Positions 11,512-21,790 of a stretch of 64,000 nucleotides of DNA are shown in pieces. The notes under the pieces were generated by a model that saw nothing but the letters and a program-made list of their open reading frames with translations, was not told the DNA's origin and searched no databases. The position numbers and the translations under genes are program-made. The DNA comes from Sweltsa coloradensis (Eukaryota > Arthropoda > Insecta > Plecoptera > Chloroperlidae), in assembly GCA_024449915.1 (NCBI GenBank), contig JAMZAV010003090.1, positions 1 to 64,000 of the forward strand, given 5' to 3'. Every line of letters begins with the position of its first letter. Position 1 is the first letter of the stretch.

Positions 11512-12329
11512 CAACGCGCCTGAAAAAGCGTTTGCCAAGCTTCCTAGTTTTATAAAAAATGACGGCACTGTTGAGAGACAAGAGATTTTAATTTATACTA
11601 TTTTCACCAAAGTTCTGCGCATGTGCCGGTGTCTTCAAAGTGTAGGGCTACTCCTAGGGAAAATAATGGTTTTAGTTTGTTTTCATATTCTATTAAATTG
11701 AAAATAAATATAAAACCATGGCACTTTGCACATAACTTGTTTGCCTACTACTGGGGTCTACAAACTTTTAGTTTGAGACGAACGATTTTGTTATGAAATC
11801 ACCCTTCATGTGCGTTTCAAGTCGGTGTAAATAGAACCCTACTTATAATCTGGGCCACGCCCACACAGGCTAGGCCTATGCACAGGACTTTGATGAAAAT
11901 ATACAAAAACCTCTTTGGCAGCAACTCAAAAGGTGCAAATAGGCCTAGGCATCCGCTGTTGAAATGGTGACCACGATTTCATTTCATTTCATTGAACCCC
12001 CTCCATATTAAATATTGATGAACAGCTTAGGCCTAAATTTGTGAAAATATATTAAAATAGTGGTACCCAACACATTGTAGGCCAAGGCATAACTATTTTA
12101 GGTACTTGTTCATCAACGGGACCCCCTCCAAAAAATGTAAAAATTCAGTAAAAACATTTCATTAGACAATCATAACTACAACATCTACTCCATCTGAGTT
12201 TCGGGAGGCCAGGAAAACACAATTATTTCGAACAAAGCCTCGAAAACATCCTTTCCGGCTACAAACTTTGCGCCAGGATGTGACATGGCCTACGCCAACA
12301 TACTTTACACTTCAAAACCTTTAACGTTG

Positions 12330-12640
12330 CAATTTTTGGATGAGCGAAGCGAAGACTTCAATTTCACCGACCCCCAAAAAAATTTAGCTCGGGTGTTTTT
12401 TTGTTTGTTTTTTTTGTTTGTTTTTCTGTCTGTTTGTTCGCTCTCTACCGGGCAAACGGCATATGCGATCTGGATGAAAATTTGACAGGACCTTCGAAAT
12501 CTCTGAACTTAGACTTGCCACGTTTTTGGGTACAATCGAAGAAATATTTCTCATGAATATCGTACTTTTACGATTTTTTTTCGATTTTTTGTGCGATATT
12601 TTCGTGCCATTTGGGCCAATTCTGACCAAACGGGTGGAGC
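12330..12640. repeat. Diverged R3 fragment
   Basis: GGATGAGCGAAGCGAAGACTTC at 12338 and AAATCTCTGAACTTAGA near 12496 match the terminal part of R3. The middle differs, with TTTTTGTTTGTTTTTCTGTCTG. The companion end CGCGGCGGGACTTTAGCG is seen about 450 bp downstream (13080), so one older or rearranged copy may span 12.3-13.1 kb. Confidence 0.5.
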
Positions 12641-12945
12641 TAAAACGTTCATATTATACATGGACATTAAGGTTATGGTGATGTAGTAGGCCTACATTTT
12701 GAAAGAAAAAAATGAAAAAGTTAGCCAGAATCTATAGAAATAAAGCTTTTAATATAAGATTTTTGTTTTTTTGTACGATATTTTCGTGCCATTTGGGCCA
12801 ATTCTGACCAAACGGGTGGGGCTACAACGTTCATATTATACATGGACATTAAGGTTATGGTGATGTAGTACCTTTTGAAAGAAAAAGTTGAAAAAGTTAG
12901 CCAGAATCCATAAAAATAAAGCTTTAAATTTTAGTTTTTTACGGT
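12590..12945. repeat. 182-bp tandem pair
   Basis: CGATATTTTCGTGCCATTTG at 12594 recurs at 12776, and about 170 bp following each are nearly identical (CCAATTCTGACCAAACGGGT, then GAACG/TTCATATTATACATGG, then GTTAGCCAGAATC). The CTGACCAAACGGGTGG core is also part of R2, so this is an amplified piece of that family. Confidence 0.75.
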
Positions 12946-13584
12946 AAATAATACCAATTGACAAGAAACAAAAGAAACTTGACAACATTCACCTACAATG
13001 CTTAGGCAGCAAAACAAAGCACTTGCAAAAGTAAAGATATCCCACGCAAACTAAAAACTTTAAAAAGCTCATCCATCAACGCGGCGGGACTTTAGCGTTT
13101 TCCTAGTAATATAGGCCTCAATGACTTTCAATGGAAAAGTACTTTCGTTTAAAATAGCGACGTTAAAGGTTTTGAAGGTTCATTTGGTGTCTGTGAACGT
13201 CAATGTCAGCTGCACGGCGACGACTGCTCTCATTTAGGCCTAGGCCTACGCGTTCCAATGGACTGTACTCGCCTAAGTCACGTTGAACGTGTGAGTCAAG
13301 TTCACTGTTTGGGTCATATTCAACTCCTCGCAAGTTGTAATTATTTATTGTAGCCTAAAAAGAAAAAAGTAAAAAAAAAACGACGATGGGGGGAACAATT
13401 AACAAAAAATTGAGGGGGGTCCCGTTAATGAACAAGTTCCCTATTTTATTAAGCGTCACATGATTAGGCCTATTACATTCAATTTGGTGCACAGTGGCAC
13501 CTAAATATTGAAAATTCTCATGAGGCAAAGACAAAAACTTGTTTGGTTGGGGGGGGGGGGGGCGGCTAACTTTTTTGTAGGGGG

Positions 13585-15340
13585 TAGTAGTAGTAGTAGT
13601 AGTATAATCTTCTTTTTAGCAGCTAGACTCTGCTATTTTTTTCTGGTTGTACATAACTTGATATTTCTTCTTTAGACAAGTGGAAACTTAATTTGCACCC
13701 ATTGTTGTATAGCACTTTTGAAGTTTGTTTTTTTACCCACCAACATTTTTAGATTCTTAGGTAACTCATTAAATTTTTTAAATCCATTTACAAACAGGGA
13801 TTTTTGCCCACAACACTTATTTTGATTAGGCATGTAAAAATCTTGAGCAGATCTAGTATGATGATCATGCAAATCATTATTGTGTTTGTAGAATTCTGAG
13901 AAGTATGAGTACTCTTGGTTGCACATCACTTCATGAATGAAACATAAAACTTTGTAGTTGATTAATTGTTCAACACTAAGCCACTGAAGTTGCTCGAGCA
14001 TGTCCATTCTGTGTGTTAGTCTGTGACATTGAAGAGTTGCCCTCATGCCTTTGTTTTGAAGTTTTTGGAGAATATCAAGGTCACTTTTATTTATGTCCAT
14101 AAGAATGGTAGGACAATAGTGGAAATGTGGAGCTACAATGGTGTTATAAACTAGTCGACGCACCCACTTTGACAATTTCCAACAATTTCTTCGCATAAAC
14201 CCAATTTTTGTAGCAAGTTTCTTGGAGATGTAACTGATATGTTCTTTGAAATTAAGTAAATAGTCTACCATGACTCCTAAGTACTTAAAATGGTCTTGAA
14301 AAACAAAATTTTTTCCTTCGATGTTTACTTTGCCGATATTATTTTTCAGTAGTTGGTCTCTCATTACAGCTGAGCTAGTTATCAGTATGCAATTTGTTTT
14401 ATCTGGGTGACATTTCAATTTATTAGCTTTAAAAAATGTCATGATGATTTGCAGATCATAATTTAACATTTGTATTGCTTCGTTTAGTTTGTCAGAGATG
14501 ATATACACAAGGGTATCATCGGCATACATCACCACTATACAGTTTGTGACGAAATTTCCTATATCATTTATATAAATGATATAGAGCAAAGCTGCAAGTA
14601 CTGAACCCTGCTGAACACCAATATTATTTTGTATAGGGTCTGATAATTCGCCATCAATATTTACAACTTGTGTTCTGTCTTGCATATAGTTTTCAAGCCA
14701 CTTCAGAGCATCTCCCGTAACTCCATAGTGCTTGAGTTTTTGTAAAAGGATTGGCCTTGATACTGTCTCAAAAGCACGTTGTAGGTCCAATGATACGGCT
14801 ACAACAAATTTCTTATCATTAAGTGCATTTCTCCATTGAGAGAAAATCCACTGCAACGCAGTTTCTGTTGATCGGTGTCTTCGAAAACCAAATTGTTTCA
14901 CATAGAGTAACAGATTTTCTTCAAAGTAATCAGATAGCTGTTCATGTATCCAAATTTCTAAAATCTTCTCGTAAATAGGTAAAATATTGATAGGTCTAAT
15001 GTCTTTAGGCAGTTTTGGATTATCTATCTTTGGTATTCCAATTATTGTTGATTTTTTCCAGCTTGATGGAACTTTATTTGTTGTTATTGATGCATTAATA
15101 ATTTTAAGGACATTTTCACCAATGCTTGGCAGTATTTTTTTGAAAGTTTCAACTGATATCTCATCACCTGTACCAGCTATCTTAAGGTTTATTACAATTC
15201 TCTTTAAGTCTTGTGCTGTCATGAGCTTATATTCTGTAAGTGATGAACTATTTGGAGTAATTTCTTTAACTTTTTTGTATAAATCAAAATTTGGTACTTC
15301 TGGAATCGACTGTTCAAGTTCTTGAATACTTTTAGTTTAG
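13585..15340 (-). mobile_element. 5'-truncated non-LTR retrotransposon (LINE)
   Basis: Minus-strand element: an RT-coding frame (13672-15336), about 70 bp of 3' untranslated sequence, then a (CTA)n microsatellite tail (13585-13603 reads TAG repeated on the plus strand), the kind of short-repeat 3' end seen in several LINE clades. The endonuclease and the start of ORF2 are absent, so the copy is truncated at its 5' end, as is usual after incomplete reverse transcription. It lies in the 5'-most intron of the RCC1 gene, in the same orientation as the gene. Confidence 0.85.
13672..15336 (-). CDS. Reverse transcriptase of a Jockey/CR1-type LINE (N-terminally truncated)
   Basis: Uninterrupted frame of about 550 codons from just after an in-frame TAA at 15339-15337; the first ATG is at 15222 and gives 516 residues. 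Visible RT motifs (numbered from that Met): finger region RPINILPIYEKILE at about 76-89; FGFRRHRSTETAL at 111-123; palm motif A as VSLDLQRAF at 143-151; GVQQGSVLAALLY at 202-214; catalytic YADD at 233-236; and FKYLGVMVD in the thumb. The C-terminal region (QNKGMRATLQCHRL, then LPWLS-like LQWLSVEQ) is typical of the CR1/Jockey group. It copies element RNA at a nicked target. The lack of stops suggests a young insertion. Endonuclease and ORF1 are missing, so this copy is probably not autonomous. Confidence 0.9.
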   Translation of the reverse strand, partial: TKSIQELEQSIPEVPNFDLYKKVKEITPNSSSLTEYKLMTAQDLKRIVINLKIAGTGDEISVETFKKILPSIGENVLKIINASITTNKVPSSWKKSTIIGIPKIDNPKLPKDIRPINILPIYEKILEIWIHEQLSDYFEENLLLYVKQFGFRRHRSTETALQWIFSQWRNALNDKKFVVAVSLDLQRAFETVSRPILLQKLKHYGVTGDALKWLENYMQDRTQVVNIDGELSDPIQNNIGVQQGSVLAALLYIIYINDIGNFVTNCIVVMYADDTLVYIISDKLNEAIQMLNYDLQIIMTFFKANKLKCHPDKTNCILITSSAVMRDQLLKNNIGKVNIEGKNFVFQDHFKYLGVMVDYLLNFKEHISYISKKLATKIGFMRRNCWKLSKWVRRLVYNTIVAPHFHYCPTILMDINKSDLDILQKLQNKGMRATLQCHRLTHRMDMLEQLQWLSVEQLINYKVLCFIHEVMCNQEYSYFSEFYKHNNDLHDHHTRSAQDFYMPNQNKCCGQKSLFVNGFKKFNELPKNLKMLVGKKTNFKSAIQQWVQIKFPLV

Positions 15341-15540
15341 TTAGGAGGGTGGTTTTTATTTGGGCAGAGGCTAAGTCGTTATCGGGCGCAAACAACTGTT
15401 GACTGCGCCATAGGGGTCCACATGTAAACCACCCACCTTAGCCATTATAGTACTCCTCCTTTTTAACTCTTTTTTGGGCAAAATAAACCCAGGTCCACAC
15501 AAGTTCCAGGAAGGAAGACTTGGGGCTAGGTCCCTAGTCC

Positions 15541-15668
15541 TAGCCATGAGTAGGCCTAGGCCTAGGGTAGGAGGCCTAGGCCTATTCCTAGGCTTTGGGT
15601 AGGCTATACACCCAAAGTCCTAGGCAAGATCTCAGCCCTTAGGCCAGGCTAGGCTAGGCCTAGGCCTA
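15541..15668. repeat. Dense cluster of AGGCCTA palindromes
   Basis: TAGGCCTAGGCCTAG-type sequence is repeated many times within about 130 bp, together with CTAGGCTAGGCC. The same AGGCCT/TAGGCCTA words are scattered through about 5-20 kb and 44-45 kb but nearly absent from the collagen gene. Function unknown; a simple-repeat expansion is the plainest reading. Confidence 0.6.
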
Positions 15669-15987
15669 CTAATAGCTGGGAAATGAGTGACGCAATCTAA
15701 TTTTTTAAAAGTAAACCATGAAGACACCACGATTCGGCAAGCTTTCGTGTCGAGCACTCGAGCTACGTGAATGACCTCTAGCTACCCTCCAAGCCTGGGA
15801 GGTAGGCCTACTAGCCGCAGGCCATGGGCGCCTAATGTCATTTCGCCCTCGCCCACGGCCCAACTAAAATATTCTATTGCTACTAAAACGTGGCTGTGTA
15901 CACGAAACTTTAAAAAAATGGTAGGCCTAGGGCTAGAGTTAAAACCCACTTGTTACAAGTCTCTGCACTAAGATATTATATTCTTAC

Positions 15988-16018
15988 CGGGAAGTTCGTC
16001 AAACTTTGAGAGCACCAT
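15988..16018 (-). CDS. RCC1-repeat protein, exon 1 (start codon)
   Basis: ATG at 16018-16016 opens MVLSKFDELP and splits the next codon at donor G|GTAAGAA (15987). It joins exon 2 in frame to give ...DELPANGRLFGFG. The upstream frame stays open for about 25 codons without another ATG before a TGA, so this Met is the best start. The five exons in this window together encode about 161 residues, two and a half RCC1 blades. Candidate families include RPGR-like and other RCC1-repeat proteins; I cannot choose between them. Confidence 0.7.
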
Positions 16019-16092
16019 GATGAAAGCGTCCAACTTCAAACAGAACTGTCTCCAGCCGCGTTGTTGTTGACAAGTGGTTGATTCAGAAGTGA

Positions 16093-16127
16093 GTCACGTG
16101 GTGGTGGTGTCGCCAGTGTCACGTGAT
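16093..16127 (-). promoter_or_regulatory. Two CACGTG (E-box) sites upstream of the RCC1 gene
   Basis: GTCACGTGG at 16093-16101 and GTCACGTGAT at 16118-16127 lie 75-110 bp upstream of the predicted start codon. The extended (G)TCACGTGA form is preferred by bHLH-zip factors of the USF/MITF/TFEB type. Spacing and position fit a proximal promoter, but no TATA box or transcription start can be assigned. Confidence 0.4.
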
Positions 16128-16700
16128 GTGACTTTCCAAAGAACTCGGATGTGAGATATTTCCACATACACCGCTCTTTCATGGCCATTGGAGATGTATA
16201 CTCGGCCAGTAAAACAAATAACTTTTAAAGTTCACTTTAAGTGTTTAAGATGCCGACGCCCAGCTTCCAGAGTGCAGCACTCATACTTTTTTCGGATTCC
16301 ATGAAGGGAAATCAACATTTTTGTTTGTTCTGTTTTCATCCTCCGACAGATAACTAAATAAAAATAAATAATACTTATTTCTCGTGCATTAGTTAGATTG
16401 GTCTCGCTCCCGTAGAACTATTTCCATTAGTTCGATTCTTTGATTTTTGAAATTTCCGAAATTCCGGCGTCGCGACACTACGAAGAATAGTAATTCCTCG
16501 GGAGTGTTTGCACCAGGACAGTGCAGTAATAAAATTTCATGACATCCTCTTACTGTCTTTGGTTGGTTGGACTGCAAAGTCCCCCCCCCCCCTACCAACT
16601 CTAATGACGTCGATTTCCGTCAAAAACAGGAAAATATTACATGATTTTTTTAAAAACAATTCGCTCATATTTAAATGTACTAAAAATTAAAAAACTAATT

Positions 16701-16892
16701 TTTGCCCAACAAATTTTTGCCTTGTGAAATAAAAGCGTTGGGCGCTTTCGGTATTGACATAGGTTACAGAATTTTGTTGTTCATGGAGGGATGATTGGGG
16801 TATTGACATAGATTACAGAATTTTGTTGTTCATGGAGGGAAAGCGCCCAACGCTTTTATTTTCCGAGTAAGGCAAAAATTTGTTGGGCGAAA
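16701..16892. repeat. Hairpin element with internal direct duplication
   Basis: Left arm 16701-16749 (TTTGCCCAACAAATTTTTGCC...GCGTTGGGCGC) is matched inverted at 16840-16892. Between the arms a 38-bp segment (GTATTGACATAG...TTGTTGTTCATGGAGG) appears twice in direct orientation. No coding potential; probably a small inverted-repeat transposon. Confidence 0.75.
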
Positions 16893-16975
16893 ATTTGTTT
16901 TTTATTGTTCCATCAAATTCCAACTCGCAACCTTCTCGTGGTTTGGCCCGTGATTAGGGGAACTTTTCTCCCTGA

Positions 16976-17175
16976 AACTAATGGCGAGCTCTGAGTCGTC
17001 GTCGGGGACTTTCCCCTTCCCTTTGACTACCTCCCCGACGGCGACAATGACAACACGGACGGATGATGACACAGACGGAGACGACCACGACGTGGGGGAA
17101 CCCCTGCCCTCCCCATACGCTTGTGGCTGGTTTTGACCAGCACTGGCTTGTCCACCCCTTGTCCCCCCGCGTCAT
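16976..17175 (-). repeat. R4 repeat fragment (Asp-rich core)
   Basis: Matches the inverse of the R4 family at 27-31 kb and 40 kb: GCGAGCTCTGAGTCGTCGTCGG, then CCTCCCCGACGGCGACAATG, then GACGACCACGACGTG, then TGGCTGGTTTTGACCAGCA. Single fragment, no intact frame. Confidence 0.6.
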
Positions 17176-17461
17176 CCCTTACGACTTACGTCCCTCCCTT
17201 CGTCTCGATTAGCCAAGTTGCATAAATATGAGACGTTCAATATCCAATCAATGTTTTTTACTTTTTAGTACATTTAAATATGAGCGTTGTTTTAAAAAAA
17301 ATATTTTTTCATGTAAAATTATTTTATTAATCGAATATGTGCTCTGCTCACTGGACGCGTCCGAATTTCTGCATCTCGTTGGCCCATCCTCACTAGCTGT
17401 GACTAAATTCCCATATGAAGCTTTGTTTGAGAAGTGGGTGAAATATCGATTATAAGATTCC

Positions 17462-17465
17462 GTCC

Positions 17466-17550
<85 letters not shown>
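17462..17550. repeat. (GACA)n microsatellite
   Basis: About 22 copies of a GACA/CAGA tetranucleotide. It is the whole basis of an artefactual Leu-Ser-Val-Cys repeat protein on the minus strand. Confidence 0.95.
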
Positions 17551-18252
17551 CATGAAGCTAATATAAGCGTTGTAAAATAAAGTTGTGTGTTGTACTTGTG
17601 GGATCTGAAACTGGCACCATCGTCGAAGTTTTTATTTTTTTATTTTCTTTCTTTCTAATTCTTTTCTTTCCTTTTCTCCCCCCCCTTTTTTAAAGCCTAT
17701 TTGGTTCATTAATTAATTTCATTTGATATCCATTTTGAATTTGTTACCAAAATTATTATTGTGTTAATGTTGTTGCAATGTAACTATTTGAAAGCAAATT
17801 CCTGTTTGCTTGGCCGACTGGGTACTTTGGTCATCCTTAGTGGGTACACTGATGATGATGATGTCTTGATGACGTCATGATGTCATGATGTCTTACAAGC
17901 TAGACTAAAATGTAATATATTAAAGTAGTTGAACCACCCTTAGACCTTCCGCCCTGCGTAGAAGAAGGTTTTGAAGGCCACATTACCACCAAAAATCATT
18001 TTTTTATTTTTACAATGGGTAATTTGGTCACCCCTGGTGGGTACACCCACCATGCCGTGATGGCTAACAAGCGGAATTCAAAAGTCAATTTATGAAAGTA
18101 CTTAAAACCACCCTCAGACCTTCCGCCCCGTCCCCCCCCCCCCCTGGGGCTACAGTCGGCTCAAGGTTTATTATGACCGACATCGACAGGAAGAAGTCTC
18201 CAAGCAATTCAGCACAACATAAGCGATGACCTCTGGCAGTTCTAACTCCTTA
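17551..18252. other. Intergenic, no gene seen
   Basis: Contains a GATGATGATG / GTCATGATGTC run near 17850-17890 and two diverged copies of a phrase ending ACCACCCTTAGACCTTCCGCCC (about 17935 and 18110). A poly-C run lies near 18128. No gene supported. Confidence 0.5.
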
Positions 18253-20316
18253 TAGTGCGGCGGTCGAACTCTAAAAAGACGCATTTCAGCTTTGACCCAT
18301 GCAGGCGGTACTACCGCGCGAAATCAAAATAAAATCGTCGGCTACTTCATCACCCACTAGAAAAATGACGTTGTGGTCTCGAAATGCGTGTACGTCATAG
18401 ATTTACGACGCCATCTTGGATGCGCGGCGTCGATCGCACTTTGCGTTATAAACCATATTGTACATTCTGCAATTTTTGCAATAGAAAAATGAAATGTAGT
18501 GCGTTGTATTCCCAAGACATGGGCGTACATTGTGTTACAATTTATTTTGGATTGCAATAATAACTCAAGGTGAAAAATCAACAATCCCGCCGCGTTGTTG
18601 GATGAGCGTATATGGTGCATTGAGCTGCCATGTGTTACGCGGATTTTCTGTTGTTCTGTGAAAAAATCATTACTTAGTCAAAGATTTTTTTATTAAATTT
18701 AATTTAATAAAAAATTAACTTTATTTTTTTAATTAAATTAAATTAAATAAAAAAGTTACTTAATTTTTTTAATTAATCATAATTTTTAAAAAGAAAAAAA
18801 TCGTAAAATTGCAATTTTTATAAGAAATAATTATTCGATTGCGCTCAAATTTAACACGAATATATAAATTCATGAAATTAAGGTTCTGTGAAAAAATCAT
18901 TACAAAAGAATAAAGCATGTAGGTGTTATAAATCAAAGAATTATTTTAAAAAAGAAAAAAACCCGTAAAATTTCGATTTTCACGAGAAATAATTTTTCGA
19001 TTACGCTCAAATTTCACACAAATATCTTAATTCATAAAATTAAGGTTCTGTGAAAAAATCATTACAATCGGATAAAGTATGTAGGTGTTATAAGTCGAAG
19101 ATTTTTTTAAAAATCGAAAAAAATCGTAAAATTGCGTTTTTTATGAGAAAAAAATTCCCGATTGCGCTCAAAAACGTGGCAGTTCTAAGTTCAGAGATTT
19201 CGAAGGCCTCCATAAAATTTCATTGCAAACGGAGTATCGGTTTAGCCGGAATCGTGCTGACAAACACACAAAAATACAGAAAAAAAGAAGGAAAGAAGGA
19301 AAGAAAAAAAAAAAACATTCCGGATTTTTTTCTCCAGTGTAGTGAAATGGAATCTTCGCTTCGCTCGCTACGCTCGCTACGCTCATCCAATTAATTTTGG
19401 ATTGCAATAATAACTCAAGGTGAAAAATCAACAATGGCGGGAAAATTTTACATTTTCAGATTTACACTAAAATGTTCTATATTTTTTTACGGTTAAACCA
19501 TCAACATTTTCTTAAGACACGGGGATAGATTTTAATTACGGAATACATTTGTGAATACGTCCATATTTTTCCTTTTGCTCAAATAGCAATACTTTGGTCG
19601 CATTGGTGGTAAACGTGATGAAAAGCGTAGCGTGCGGCAAACTGCGAAAATGGTCGAATCCCTATTGTTGGATGCATTGTTATACAGATCCTGGCCAAAA
19701 GACACGTGGAATCTTGACCTGGTCGAGTTTTTTCTTCCGATCCTGTTAGTGTATACCTTTAGGATAAAAATTATCTTGGGTAGACATTTGTCATTTCTGG
19801 CAAAATATTTTTACGACGCCATCTTGTTTTAGGCATTTGCATATTGTACACGCTTTTGATTTTCGTTCAGTTTCTATTATAATTATGACAGTTGTAACAA
19901 ACCAAACGTGTTATTTGGATTTTTCATAAAATTTACTATTTATTGATATTAGTTTTGTCACCCTAGGACTATTATGAGATTATTTATAAGGAAATCAGCT
20001 AAATATTTATTAGTCCTTCATCTAAATAATTTTTTTGATGATGGCAAATAAATGTTTGCATATTTATAAAGAATGTTAGTGTGATACTATTTAGATGTAG
20101 AGCTATCTTAAATTTGTCCCATGACACTAATGGCAGCCATTTTACGAGATGGTCGCCGAATATATTGTAAAGACATTTATGATAGAAATTTGAAATTGAT
20201 TAAACACATAGGCCTTGTTTTCGATCATTTAAAAAACGAATTTCTATTACGACCATCACAAATAAAACACAGAGACATCAATGACGGCCATTTTAGAAGA
20301 TGGCCGCCAAATATAT
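18253..20316 (+). repeat. R1 repeat, copy A (interrupted by R3)
   Basis: Starts TAGTGCGGCGGTCGAA and ends with two blocks around GATGGCCGCC. It matches copy B (36328-37692) and inverted copy C (43640-46152) over well over 1 kb. Copy A is split by the R3 element at 18597-19390. Distinctive shared phrases: AAAATGACGTTGTGGTCTCG, CATCTTGGATGCGCGGCGTC and AAGACACGGGGATAGA. Small frames inside it are repeat-derived, not host genes. Confidence 0.8.
18597..19390 (+). repeat. R3 repeat, copy 3, nested in R1
   Basis: Bounded by TTGGATGAGCG and CGCTCATCCAA. The host R1 sequence on the two sides carries a perfect 42-bp direct duplication (18544-18585 and 19394-19435) that is single in copies B and C. 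The element therefore either created a long duplication on entry or arrived by a recombination event. Confidence 0.8.
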
Positions 20317-20830
20317 TTAGGTGCCCGTTAGTGCGCCGCAGCCAAGCCACGGTGCGCTTACACACTCATGCACATTATGCAGCAAGCCGAGTTGGAGTGT
20401 TTTCGAGGTGTCACTCAGTTATTATGATTAGTGTTATGAACCCTAAAACACATAGTCGGAGTAATGTAGGTACCTGACAAAACATGCCAAATTTGATTGG
20501 GGGACGATTATTAATTATTTTCTTAAAATGTATTGAACATGTTAGTTACTTCTACATTCAATATTACTATACTACTGTCTTATTCGTCAGTTTCAATTGG
20601 TCAGTGATTCTGACCAAACGGGTGGAGCTACAACGTTCATATTTTACTTGACGATTTTGGCTATAGTGCCTTTTGAAAGAAAGATTTAAACAATTTAGCT
20701 GAGAAGTATCGAAATAAAGGTTGAAATATAAGCTTTTTTCATATATAATTGTATGTAATAAACAAGTCACTATAGAAACTTGACAGTAATCTCCTACAAT
20801 GCGTACAACGGTACAAAACACAAGTATTTT
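20317..20830 (+). repeat. R2 repeat, copy 2
   Basis: Begins TAGGTGCCCGTTAGTGCGCC directly after R1 and ends near a GTACAACGGTACAAA phrase. The same R1-R2 junction exists at 37692/37693, so R1 and R2 travelled together in the duplicated block. Confidence 0.7.
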
Positions 20831-21160
20831 GGTTAACGATATATTTTACATTCCATTGTTTATAGGTATTACTATAGCAATTAGTACTACTTTATTAGAA
20901 TTATTCTATTTTAACAAAAATTAATTCCAATTGAACTTGAAAAGGTAATGAGATCCCATCGTATACAAAAACTTTAATTTTTTTGTAGGATGCCCGCTGT
21001 AGGGTTGTACACATCAGTTTTATCGAGTGATTAACTAGGTATATTGCAAATAGGACAATTGTGAAGGGATGTCCGAGGGCTATTTAAGAGGACTCAATCC
21101 CTTGCATTTGCATTAACGACTGAGGAAAACCTCGTAAAAAACCTTCAGTCAGGATTGCCG

Positions 21161-21227
21161 GTCTCGGCGGGATTTGAACCCGGGACCTCCCGAATCAGAG
21201 TCGAGCGCTTACCGCTCGAGCCAAAAC
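21161..21227 (-). repeat. tRNA-like sequence inside duplicated block A
   Basis: Reads on the minus strand from GTTTTGGCTCGAGCGG to CCCGCCGAGAC. The acceptor ends pair (GTTTTGG/CCGAGAC with G-U), the anticodon-type stem pairs around loop CTCTGAT, and the B box GGGTTCAAATCCC is intact. The D arm is short and the T stem has a C-C mismatch. A near-identical copy is at 39578-39644. It is more likely a SINE head or tRNA pseudogene than a working tRNA. Confidence 0.5.
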
Positions 21228-21524
21228 TGTCAGTACAAAAACTTTGTAAATATAAGGCCAAACCGTATACACTCAAAAGCATAGATCTAAAAGAAGGGCC
21301 AAGCTCATGTACCTTTCTACATTTGAGCATTCTTAATTCATAAACGTACACTGCCCCGAAGCTACACCCTGAAAAATCTTGTCAAAATATAATTAGCAGC
21401 TTTTTAAGGGGTATTCACCCGCTGAACTAAAAAAATATATTTCATTCAGGCAAGCTAGTTATGAATTTAGAAACTAACAGATTTTTTTTAGGTCCACCAT
21501 TGATTCTTAAACTAGGGAAACGCC

Positions 21525-21790
21525 AAAGTCGTTGTTAAACGAGTGAGTGAGCCATGTGTTAAGTACCCGATTACATTACTTTTCTTCCCCCTACCTTGGG
21601 CCTACCTAGCCTATCATAGGCTAGAGAGGCGCATTATGACCTTACAGTTGACGCGCCCGTCCCCGTATACCAACTAAACTTTAAAAACTATTATTTATAC
21701 GAATATAATTATCAAACTTAAATGCAAATGTTTCCCAGGTACTCACCACATGACTCGCTCACTCGTCTCACTACGACTTTGGCGTTTCCC
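21525..21790. mobile_element. 266-bp TA-flanked MITE (Tc1/mariner-like), copy A
   Basis: Inverted ends GGGAAACGCCAAAGTCGT... and ...ACGACTTTGGCGTTTCCC, about 50 bp long and imperfect, with TA directly outside both (21523-21524, 21791-21792). The interior contains GCGCATTATGACCTTACAG. A TA duplication points to the Tc1/mariner group; no transposase is present. Copy B at 39935-40184 sits after the same flank but in the opposite orientation. Confidence 0.75.

Noticed and set aside
14987..15325. Plus-strand frame across the LINE 5' end
   Set aside because: Antisense to the reverse transcriptase coding region.
17248..17553. Leu-Ser-Val-Cys repeat protein
   Set aside because: Translation of the (GACA)n microsatellite.
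20121..20477. 118-codon frame with a copy at 37595-37828
   Set aside because: Conserved only because it lies across the R1-R2 junction in duplicated repeats; inverted copy C lacks the second half.
21161..21227. Functional tRNA gene (CTG anticodon-like loop)
   Set aside because: Short D arm, T-stem mismatch and presence in two duplicated repeat blocks point to a tRNA-derived repeat.
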